DNA of 17,450 nt, from positions 1 to 17,450 of the forward strand of contig JAVBKX010000017.1 of the NCBI GenBank assembly GCA_031553835.1, written 5' to 3'. This document shows, piece after piece, positions 7,342 to 16,300 of this stretch. The position numbers were made by a program, and so were the translations under genes. How positions within the stretch are numbered: the first letter of the stretch is position 1; every line of letters begins with the position of its first letter. Under the pieces are notes generated by a model that worked only from the letters and a program-made list of their open reading frames with translations, made no database searches and had not been told where the DNA came from. The DNA is from JAVBKX01 sp031553835. Lineage in GTDB: Bacteria > Bacteroidota > Bacteroidia > Bacteroidales > Azobacteroidaceae.

Positions 7342-10300
7342 TCATTTATTTTTGATAATTTTAATGATGGAGCCATCCACATTCAGCAGGTAAATACCTT
7401 GTTCCAAACCGGAAACGGAAATATTGGAAGTAGGGGCTGCTGCTACTTGTTTCAATATCGTGTGTCCATACAAGTCTTTCAGTTCAATTTGTGAATCCGG
7501 TTTCCAATTTGGATTTTCAATGGTTATTTCATGAATGGCCGGATTGGGATAGGCCTTTACGTGAAGTTGCTGATTAACAAAAAGGTTTTGCCGACAGCCG
7601 CATGAAGAAATACCTTCAGAAGTAGTCAGCCAAACTGTATAATTGGGATTTGCGTTGTCTTTTTCTGGCAAGTACAAATTGGGATTCGTTTCTCCCTCTA
7701 TTTTCTCTGTTAGCAATAGGTCTCGGTACCATTGGTATTGTGTAAATGTGTATCCGCCGTTGTTTTCGGGAAGATTGATAACACTGAGGACATCATCCCA
7801 AATGGGTAGGACGACATTGTCGAAAGGGCGGATCAATTCGAAAGTATAAGTTTGTGTATCATTTTCTTTTTGTATCAATGCCTTGATTGTTTTAGTTCCT
7901 GGTTGGTCAAAAGTTAGATTTTTCGTGAGTGTACCTTTTGATATTTCATTATCTATTTCATTATCGAAGGTAATATTGGCTTCAATATCTTTTGGTTTCA
8001 GTACTAAGGTGATTGTATTTTGATTACAATTGAAGAATAATTTATAAGATGTTGTTTTTGCATCAAATACTGGTGATAAGGTAGCGTCATCGACTTGTAT
8101 TGAACTTAAACTTAAATCAACATCGATATTTACTTTATTTTCTTTAAAGAAAACCTCGATAGTATGCCCGGTTGTCACATTTTCGAAAGTGTAGTTTCCA
8201 TTACTAACTGCCGTTGGATTATTTGTCCCATCAATTAATACCTGGTTGATTTCGTATCCTGTGTTTGGCGTGAAAGTAAATACCTTGTTTTCTCCATGGT
8301 TCATGGATATATCTCCTGAAGGCGAAATACTACCCCCGCTTCCCGCCGATGCCATGATTGTATATTGCTTTAGCTTGAAAGTTGCTTCGATAGTATGTCC
8401 GGTTGTCACATTTTCGAAAGTGTAGTTTCCATTGCTAACCGCCGTTGGATTATTTATTCCATCGATTAGTACTTGATTGATTTCATATCCTGTATTGGGC
8501 GTAAACGTAAATACCTTGTTTTCGCCATGATTAATAGAGATATTTCCGGAAGGCGAAATACTACCCCCGCTTCCCGCTGATGCTGTGATTGTATATTGCT
8601 TTAGCTTGAAAGTTGCTTCGATAGTATGTTCGGTTGTCACATTTTCGAAAGTGTAGTTTCCATTGCTAACCGCCGTTGGATTATTTATTCCATCGATTAG
8701 TACTTGATTGATTTCATATCCTGTATTGGGCGTAAACGTAAATACCTTGTTTTCGCCATGATTAATGGAGATATTTCCGGATGGCGAGATACTACCCCCG
8801 TTTCCCACCGATGCGGTGATTGTATATTGTTTGAGTTTGAACGTTACTTCGATAGTATGTTCGGATGTAATATTTTCGAATGTATAATTCCCATTGCTCA
8901 CCGCCGTTGGATTATTTGTCCCGTCAATTAATACCTGATTGATTGCATATCCTGTGTTTGGCGTGAAAGTAAATGTCTTGTTTTCACCGTGGTTAATGGA
9001 ACTGTTTCCGGAAGGTGAAATATTTCCTCCATTTCCCGCCAATGTCGTAATTGTATATTGCTTTAGCTTGAAAGTTGCTTCGATAGTATGTTCGGTTGTC
9101 ACATTTTCGAAAGTGTAGTTTCCATTACTAACTGCCGTTGGATTATTTGTCCCATCAATTAATACCTGGTTGATTTCATATCCAGTATTGGGGGTAAAAG
9201 TAAATGTCTTGTTTTCGCCATGATTAATAGAGATATTTCCGGATGGCGAAATACTACCCCCACTTCCCGCCGATGCGGTGATTGTATATTGTTTGAGTTT
9301 GAAAGTAACTTGGATAGTATGTCCGGTCGTCACATTTTCAAAAGTATAATTTCCGTTGGTAGCTGCTTCCGGATTATTTGTCCCATCAATTAATACCTGA
9401 TTGATTTCATATCCTGTATTGGGCGTAAAAGTAAATACCTTGCTTTCTCCATGATTAATAGAGATATTTCCGGATGGCGAAATACTACCCCCGCTTCCCG
9501 CCGATGCCGTGATTATGTATTGTTTAAGTTTGAAAGTAACTTGGATAGTATGTCCGGTTGTGACATTTTCGAAAGTATAATTTCCGTTGGTAGCTGCTTC
9601 CGGATTATTTGTCCCATCAATTAATATCTGGTTGATTTCGTATCCTGTATTGGGCGTAAAAGTAAATGTCTTGCTCTCTCCATGATTAATGGAGATATTT
9701 CCGGATGGCGAGATACTACCCCCGTTTCCAGCCGATGCGGTGATTGTATATTGTTTGAGTTTGAACGTTACTTCGATAGTATGTTCGGATGTAATATTTT
9801 CGAATGTATAATTCCCATTGCTCACCGCCGTTGGATTATTTATTCCATCGATTAGTACTTGATTGATTTCATATCCTGTATTGGGCGTAAAAGTAAATGT
9901 CTTGCTTTCTCCATGATTAATAGAGATATTTCCTGAAGGCGAAATACTACCCCCGTTTCCCGCCGATGCCGTGATTATATATTGTTTGAGTTTGAACGTT
10001 ACTTCGATAGTATGTTCGGATGTAATATTTTCGAAAGTATAATTTCCGTTGGTAGCTGCTTCCGGATTATTTGTCCCGTCAATTAATACCTGGTTGATTT
10101 CGTATCCTGTGTTTGGAGTAAAAGTAAATACCTTGCTTTCTCCATGATTAATAGAGATATTTCCGGATGGCGAAATACTACCCCCGCTTCCCGCCGATGC
10201 CGTGATTATATATTGTTTAAGTTTGAAAGTAACTTGGATTGAATGTTCTTGAGTAACGTTTTCAAAGGTGTAACTTCCTGAAATTACTGCCTCTGTATTG

Positions 10301-11607
10301 TTGATGCCATCAATTAATACCTGGTCGGTCTCGTATCCCATATGTGAAAATGGCGTAATTGTAAATGTTTTACTTTGTTTAGGCATAATAAAAATATCAC
10401 GCTCGAGCCTGAAAAAAAAATCTCCAACAAGCATGATGTCTCCAAAAGCTCCAGTAGAGGTTTTAATTTTATAAACAATGGGAGGTTTTGGAGTTTGAAG
10501 AATTGGTAGACCTTGATGAATGGAAAAAATATCAGACATCTCCCATACATGGTCGAAATCCCAATATAAATTGTCTGTAATCCATGTTTGAGATTGAAAA
10601 AAATCCAAGGAAGCATCTTTTCCATCTAGACTTGAGGAGTCGTCATTACTCCGATACTTGTCATTAATAATCATGGATGATAAAGCGTAACAATTCACAA
10701 TCGGATATGTAATCATCTCATAATCGCTTAAATATCCTAATATCCTGTTTGCTTCATTGTCATTTCCTGTACAAGTAATTGTGTCGTTGGCAACAAAGCA
10801 GTTCGCTAATTCTTTAGGAGGATCATTTCCTACTATACTACCTGCATATACCTCTTTCGAAACAGATCTGCTATAAAGCCTACCTTGATTGTAACAATTT
10901 AATATGCTCCCTCCAGCATCAGCTTGTCCACAAATTCCTCCATAAACGACAATATTCCAGGCATTTGCAACAATTTCTCCCTTGTTGTAGCAGTTCAAGA
11001 TATTTGTATTACACATATAACCACAGATTCCACCAGTGCGTGGTCCTCCATAGATGGTTCCAAGATTGAAACATTGTTTGATATTGCAACTGGTGGCTAT
11101 ACCAACTATCCCGCCAGCACTCCCGTTTGTTGCTCCATTAATGGATGCGATATTATAACAATGCAAAATCTCCGAATTAATAGCATATCCACAAATCCCT
11201 CCTAGCGTTACAGCAAATATAGAGTAGTTGTCCCCAACAATTTCTCCAATAACTCCTAAATTTTTTATGGTTGCATTTTTAAGATATCCAAAAACAGCGC
11301 AATATTCATGAGAAATTTGAATGTTTACATCCAATATCAATCCATTGCCATCAAAAATTCCACTAAAATGATTATAGGGAGATTTTCCTATGGTGGTTGT
11401 TATCCCCGTCAAATTCTGTGTCAACAAAAAATATTTCCCTGCATATGTATTCCCTTCATTGACCGCCTGTGCCAACATCTCCATATCTTCTTTTGAAGAA
11501 ATAAGATATGGATTGTTTTCCGAACCTTCGCCTCCACTATAAGTTTGAGCAACCCCTGTTGTGAAAGTAATAAAAGCAATCAAGAATGAGCAAAGAAACT
11601 TTTGCAT
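7342..11607 (-). CDS. Giant T9SS-secreted protein with GLUG head, nine InlB-type repeats and sorting tail
   Basis: 1421 residues, complete. Signal peptide 1-20 (MQKFLCSFLIAFITFTTGVA). The head (~21-370) begins TYSGGEGSENNPYLISS and has five GGICG-like motifs (residues 136, 165, 192, 223, 256) interleaved with HCYN/QCFN/NCYN, i.e. GLUG-type repeats. Residues ~375-461 are a degenerate InlB-type repeat, and 462-1154 are nine near-identical 77-residue ones (divergent InlB B-repeat type). Residues ~1155-1263 resemble the cadherin-like beta-sandwich domain (LSLSSIQVDDATLSPVFDAK). After a QWYRD Ig-like segment, residues ~1348-1421 are a type A T9SS sorting domain (AYPNPAIHEITIEN ... GLEQGIYLLNV). 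Such tails direct export across the outer membrane and are cleaved, often with attachment to the surface. Role inferred: surface adhesin or stalk. First gene of an operon with the OmpA-domain barrel. Confidence 0.92.
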   Translation of the reverse strand: MQKFLCSFLIAFITFTTGVAQTYSGGEGSENNPYLISSKEDMEMLAQAVNEGNTYAGKYFLLTQNLTGITTTIGKSPYNHFSGIFDGNGLILDVNIQISHEYCAVFGYLKNATIKNLGVIGEIVGDNYSIFAVTLGGICGYAINSEILHCYNIASINGATNGSAGGIVGIATSCNIKQCFNLGTIYGGPRTGGICGYMCNTNILNCYNKGEIVANAWNIVVYGGICGQADAGGSILNCYNQGRLYSRSVSKEVYAGSIVGNDPPKELANCFVANDTITCTGNDNEANRILGYLSDYEMITYPIVNCYALSSMIINDKYRSNDDSSSLDGKDASLDFFQSQTWITDNLYWDFDHVWEMSDIFSIHQGLPILQTPKPPIVYKIKTSTGAFGDIMLVGDFFFRLERDIFIMPKQSKTFTITPFSHMGYETDQVLIDGINNTEAVISGSYTFENVTQEHSIQVTFKLKQYIITASAGSGGSISPSGNISINHGESKVFTFTPNTGYEINQVLIDGTNNPEAATNGNYTFENITSEHTIEVTFKLKQYIITASAGNGGSISPSGNISINHGESKTFTFTPNTGYEINQVLIDGINNPTAVSNGNYTFENITSEHTIEVTFKLKQYTITASAGNGGSISPSGNISINHGESKTFTFTPNTGYEINQILIDGTNNPEAATNGNYTFENVTTGHTIQVTFKLKQYIITASAGSGGSISPSGNISINHGESKVFTFTPNTGYEINQVLIDGTNNPEAATNGNYTFENVTTGHTIQVTFKLKQYTITASAGSGGSISPSGNISINHGENKTFTFTPNTGYEINQVLIDGTNNPTAVSNGNYTFENVTTEHTIEATFKLKQYTITTLAGNGGNISPSGNSSINHGENKTFTFTPNTGYAINQVLIDGTNNPTAVSNGNYTFENITSEHTIEVTFKLKQYTITASVGNGGSISPSGNISINHGENKVFTFTPNTGYEINQVLIDGINNPTAVSNGNYTFENVTTEHTIEATFKLKQYTITASAGSGGSISPSGNISINHGENKVFTFTPNTGYEINQVLIDGINNPTAVSNGNYTFENVTTGHTIEATFKLKQYTIMASAGSGGSISPSGDISMNHGENKVFTFTPNTGYEINQVLIDGTNNPTAVSNGNYTFENVTTGHTIEVFFKENKVNIDVDLSLSSIQVDDATLSPVFDAKTTSYKLFFNCNQNTITLVLKPKDIEANITFDNEIDNEISKGTLTKNLTFDQPGTKTIKALIQKENDTQTYTFELIRPFDNVVLPIWDDVLSVINLPENNGGYTFTQYQWYRDLLLTEKIEGETNPNLYLPEKDNANPNYTVWLTTSEGISSCGCRQNLFVNQQLHVKAYPNPAIHEITIENPNWKPDSQIELKDLYGHTILKQVAAAPTSNISVSGLEQGIYLLNVDGSIIKIIKNK
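8146..10224 (-). repeat. Nine tandem 231-bp repeats encoding 77-residue InlB-type units
   Basis: Units (minus strand) start at 10224, 9993, 9762, 9531, 9300, 9069, 8838, 8607 and 8376, all exactly 231 bp. Consensus pieces are KLKQYTITASAGSGGSISPS, NHGENKTFTFTPNTGYEINQ, VLIDGTNNPTAVSNGNYTFE and NVTTEHTIEVTF. Variants such as GESKVF/GENKTF, NNPEAATN/NNPTAVSN and ENITSEHTIEV/ENVTTGHTIQV recur in shuffled combinations. High identity is also seen at DNA level, indicating recent duplication or gene conversion. Confidence 0.95.
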
Positions 11608-11629
11608 GAATAACGCTATAAGATTTAAG

Positions 11630-11660
11630 CAAAAATATGTATAAAAATCAAAATATCAAA
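11630..11660 (-). promoter_or_regulatory. Promoter of the giant T9SS protein/OmpA operon
   Basis: Minus strand: -33 TTTG (11660-11657), exactly 19 nt, then -7 TATTTTTG (11637-11630), matching the Bacteroidota consensus TTTG-N19-TAnnTTTG. Predicted leader is about 17-20 nt before ATG 11607. It shares the divergent intergenic region with the kinase gene. Confidence 0.7.
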
Positions 11661-11745
11661 TTTTTGTTTTGTAAAGTTGTTTTACCTATCATTTGGGAAT
11701 ATGTATTATCTTTATTCCTTGAAATTTAACTCTATCAATCGGTTC

Positions 11746-13344
11746 ATGGATAATTCTTCTTTTGGCAAGCATACGGAATTTTTTAAGTTGACGGATATTA
11801 CCCCGCTAAATACCACCGGGGCGACATCAGACACCTGTAAAGTCCGCATCAGTGGCAAATGGCATTTCCTGAAAAGACCTAAGAAGGAATTGGCGGATCA
11901 TCCGCTGTACATTGCAGCGTTTGAGAAAGAATTCGATCTTGGTTACACGCTCGATCATCCCCATATTGTCCGTTATATAACAAAAGGAAGAGATAATGAC
12001 GGGTTTTATTTCCTGACGGAATATGTGGATGGCGAAACACTGAATGATTTTATTGCTCATCATCCTGCTTATTTTCAAGAGAAAGAAAATGTACGAAAAT
12101 TTATAGAGCAACTGTTATCGGCCCTTCAATATTTGCATAACCGGCAGATTCTTCATTTGGATTTGAAGCCCGGGAATATTCTGATTACAGCGATCGGTCA
12201 TGATGTGAAAATCGTTGATTTAGGATTTGCCTACAGCGATTGTTATCAATATCTGACAGTCGGTAAGACTAATCAGTATGCCGCTCCTGAGCAACTGAGC
12301 GGAGGAGCAATTGATCAACGAACGGATGTGTATGGGGTAGGGATGTTGCTGTTATACCTTTTTACTCAAACGTCGGATAAAAGTTTACTTCATAAAATTC
12401 CTCAGCCTTATAAATCTATTATCAAAAAATGTTTGAGTGAGCAAAAGGAACATCGCTTTTTTGATGTTGTCTCTATTGCATCTGCTATTAAAAAAGAATC
12501 CGGGAAGAAAAAGTATTATATTATTCCAACGGTGGTGCTGCTGCTTTTGATTGTTTGTGCAATGGGGGGTGTTTATTGGCCGAAAAAAATTTTAAAGGCA
12601 GATAATGATGTTAGAGAGCCGGTTGTGTCTCAAATTACAGTTGACACTATAGTTGCGGCACACAGTCCGGAAACTTTTTCTCAACAGGAACGCAAAGATA
12701 AAGAAGATTTTAAAGAAAAAGAAATGATTGCTGGTCTGCCGGAAAAGACAATAACAGCCCCGGAAGCAACAAAGCCATCAGCTGCTATTGTTTGTGCAAT
12801 GATTCAGGAAAAATCGCAACAGGAATTATCAAAAATTTACAGGTTTTCTGAACCGGTTGTTTATTCACTTAAAGACCAAATCTCCCGAATTAGCCAAACC
12901 CGTGAATTATATAAGCAATTGACCGATACAGTTTCCAGTCCCGACTTATTAAGCCAGATTTATGTCCTGTTTTGGAAAGAGCAGGATATCGTGTTTGCCC
13001 CTTATTTTCAAAAACAAACGTTGGCCTGCCTGGATCTGGCCAAAAGGCAGGCTATCCCCGATAGTATTAATCAAAAAAGAACAGTATATCAGCTCATTGA
13101 CAAAGAAACAGCCGATTTATTTATTCCTTTTATACAAAAGCATCCACAAATCACTTCAAAAGACCAGGAAGTGGAACTAATCCGGCTGAAAGAAAAATAT
13201 GAAAAAAGAAAGATGGAATTGTATGATCAATACCAGTTTCTTTTTACAGATAAAGCGGATTTTATGAAGGAATATCAGAAATATGAGTCATTTACTATTT
13301 CTCATGTGGATGATTGGATAAAATGGGAACACCGCAATCCTTAA
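11746..13344 (+). CDS. Membrane-anchored eukaryote-like Ser/Thr protein kinase
   Basis: 532 residues from MDNSSFGKHTEFFKL. The frame is open from a TTG at 11677 and has an ATG at 11701; ATG 11746 is preferred because a possible promoter (TTTG 11663, TATCATTTG 11687) would start transcription near 11702. The kinase domain spans ~15-250: candidate ATP-binding Lys (HFLK, K43), alpha-C Glu E62 before DHPHIV, catalytic loop HLDLKPGN (137-144), metal motif D-L-G (158-160, usually DFG), APE (180-182) and DVYGVG (from D194). The Gly-rich loop is poorly conserved. A Lys-rich stop-transfer side and one membrane helix lie at ~257-278. The remaining ~250 residues should be periplasmic, charged and helical, and I do not recognise them. 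It is divergent from the adhesin-like operon, and its stop overlaps that of purL. Catalytic residues are intact, so activity is likely; its substrate is unknown. Confidence 0.88.
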   Translation: MDNSSFGKHTEFFKLTDITPLNTTGATSDTCKVRISGKWHFLKRPKKELADHPLYIAAFEKEFDLGYTLDHPHIVRYITKGRDNDGFYFLTEYVDGETLNDFIAHHPAYFQEKENVRKFIEQLLSALQYLHNRQILHLDLKPGNILITAIGHDVKIVDLGFAYSDCYQYLTVGKTNQYAAPEQLSGGAIDQRTDVYGVGMLLLYLFTQTSDKSLLHKIPQPYKSIIKKCLSEQKEHRFFDVVSIASAIKKESGKKKYYIIPTVVLLLLIVCAMGGVYWPKKILKADNDVREPVVSQITVDTIVAAHSPETFSQQERKDKEDFKEKEMIAGLPEKTITAPEATKPSAAIVCAMIQEKSQQELSKIYRFSEPVVYSLKDQISRISQTRELYKQLTDTVSSPDLLSQIYVLFWKEQDIVFAPYFQKQTLACLDLAKRQAIPDSINQKRTVYQLIDKETADLFIPFIQKHPQITSKDQEVELIRLKEKYEKRKMELYDQYQFLFTDKADFMKEYQKYESFTISHVDDWIKWEHRNP

Positions 13345-16300
13345 CCGCGATGCTCCCTATCGGAATTAAATTTTTCCACCCACTTCCTTGCATTCACAAA
13401 CGCTTCAATCCACATACTGATTTCATCATTCTTCCTTTCCTGCGGGTAGTGCGCCCATTGCCATGGGAAAAGCGCCCGTTCCAGGTGGGGCATCATCGCT
13501 AAATGCCGGCCGTCGGGCGAAACGATTCCGGCTACATTGTAATCCGAACCGTTTGGATTCCCCGGGTATCCTGCATAAGCATATTTAGCTATAACATTGT
13601 ATTTGTTTTCAGGGTAGGGGAGTTGGAATTTTCCTTCGCCATGAGCCACCCAAATGCCTAATTTGGTGCCGGAGAGCGAACCAAACATCACCGAGTTATT
13701 CTTAGGAATATCCACTGTTACAAAACAAGATTCGAATTTGTGCGATTCATTGTGCAACATCTTCGTTTTTTTCTCATGATCTTTTGGATTAATCAGGTCT
13801 AATTCTACCATCAACTGACAACCGTTGCAAATACCAAGGCTCAGGGTGTCTTCACGCTTGTAAAAATTTTCCAATGCTTGGCGGGCTTTTTCGTTGTAGA
13901 GGAATCCTCCGGCCCAACCTTTGGCCGAACCTAATACGTCGGAATTGGAAAAACCGCCGCAAAATACGACCATGTTCACATCTTCCAAGGTTTCTCTTCC
14001 CGAAACTAAATCGGTCATGTGAACGTCTTTTACATCAAAGCCGGCTAAATACAGAGAATAAGCCATTTCCCGTTCGCCGTTTGTTCCTTTTTCACGGATA
14101 ATGGCCGCTTTAATGCCCGAAAGTTTGCGATCGGGAGAAAGACCGTATTGCGCTAATTTTCCTTCAAAATCTTTTTTGAATTTGAATTGTAAAGGCTGTT
14201 GTTTGTAATTTTCAAAACGCGCTTTGGCACATTTTTCTCCACTTTGTTTTCTGTCTAACAGATAAGAAGACGAGTACCAAACATCGCGCATATAATCAAT
14301 GCCTATATGATATTGAATACCTGATTTTTCTAATAAAATATGGCGTTCGGGAGTATATTTGGCAATCGTGGCAAATGCGATTTCCTGTTCTTTCAGGAGG
14401 GCTTCAACTGCATTTTTGTCGCTTACCTGAATTAAAATACCCGGATTTTCGCTGAACAGTAATTTAATCAAATCGTCTTCTTTGACTTTATCTAAATTCA
14501 CTTCCAATCCGCCTTCAACGTTTCCGAAGCACATTTCCAATAAAGCGGTAATCATACCTCCGGCAGAAATATCGTGTCCGGCTAAGATGAGGCCGCGATT
14601 GATTAGTTCCTGTATGGCGTTGAATGCTTTTTTGAAATATTCGGCATCTGTAACGGTTGGCGCTTCATCTCCCAATTTATTCAGGGATTGGGCCAATGCA
14701 GAACCACCCAACTTGAATGTATCGAATGAAAAATCGATATAATAAACTGTAGTACCTTTTTTACCGATTAATACGGGAGAGACGATTTTTTTGATGTCGG
14801 AAACTTCGCCCGCAGCAGAAATAATCACAGTGCCCGGTGAATATACTTTGTCTTCTCCATATTTTTGAGTCATCGACAGCGAATCTTTTCCTGTGGGAAT
14901 GTTGATCCCCAATTCGCAGGCAAATTCGGAACAGGCTTCTACGGCGCGATATAAACGGGCGTCCTCTCCCGGATTTTTACAGGGCCACATCCAGTTGGCG
15001 CTGAGTGAAATGCTCTGCAATCCGTCTTTGAATGGAGCAAAAACGATATTGGTAAGCGCTTCGGCAATGGAAAGCACCGAACCGGCGGCCGGATCGATCA
15101 ACGCCACTTGCGGCGCGTGACCAATGGAAGTCGCAATTCCGGCCTGGCCCCGATAATCGAGCGCTACTGCACCCAAATCACTCAAAGGCAATTGGATTTC
15201 TCCCTGGCATTGCTGACGGGCTACTTTTCCGGTTACCGAACGATCCACTTTGTTTGTCAGCCAGTCTTTGCAGGCTACTGCTTCCAATTGGAGAACGGTA
15301 GTGATGTATTCGTGCAATTTTTTGATGTCGTACACAACCGGAGTAAAATGTTCATCAATCGTTTGATCGTTCATAACAGTGCGAGGCGGTTTCCCGAAGA
15401 AATCCGACAATTGCAGGTCGAGCGGTTTTTGTCCGTCTTTTTGTTCGAAAACAAATTGCATGTCATTGGTTGTTTCTCCCACTACGTACATCGGCGAACG
15501 TTCGCGTTCCGCAATGCGTTTTACGCGATCTACATCCGCTTGTTTCAATAGCAATCCCATCCGTTCCTGGCTTTCATTCCCAATAATTTCTTTTGCGGAT
15601 AATGTTGGGTCGCCTACGGGTAATGCATTGACATTGATTTTTCCTCCGGTCGTTTCCACTAATTCCGAAAGGCAATTCAAGTGTCCTCCGGCGCCGTGGT
15701 CGTGGATGGAGACGATCGGATTATTTTCTGATTCTGCTAACGTGCGAATAACATTGGATGCTCTTTTTTGCATTTCAGGATTAGCTCGTTGTACGGCATT
15801 CAATTCGATACCGCTCGAATATTGTCCTGTATCGACAGAGGAAACGGCGCCTCCGCCCATTCCGATGCGGTAATTGTCGCCTCCGAGAATGACAATTTGC
15901 TCTCCGGGCTCGGGGTTTCCTTTCAGTGCATCTTTTTTATTGCCGAAACCAACCCCTCCGGCCAGCATGATTACTTTATCGTAGGCATATTTTTTCTGAT
16001 TTTCTTCGTGCTCGAAAGTCAGCAATGAACCGCAAATCAATGGTTGACCGAATTTATTACCAAAATCGGATGCGCCGTTAGAGGCTTTTACCAAAATTTG
16101 CTCCGGTGTTTGGTACAACCACGGACGAGGCTGTATCGATTCTTCCCATTCGCGCCCTTCTTCTGTGCGTGGGTAAGATGTCATATATACGGCCGTTCCT
16201 GCAATCGGAAGCGATGCTTTTCCTCCGCCCAACCGGTCGCGGATTTCTCCTCCGGTTCCGGTAGCAGCTCCATTAAACGGTTCTACAGTCGTTGGAAAAT

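Noticed and set aside
8146..10224. Regular tandem repeats that might suggest a CRISPR array
   Set aside because: The units are 231 bp, contiguous without spacers, and lie in one open frame encoding a known type of extracellular repeat.
15108..15551. 147-codon plus-strand ORF inside purL
   Set aside because: Its translation has no recognisable domain and it lies fully antisense to a conserved purL region; it is a shadow of that gene.
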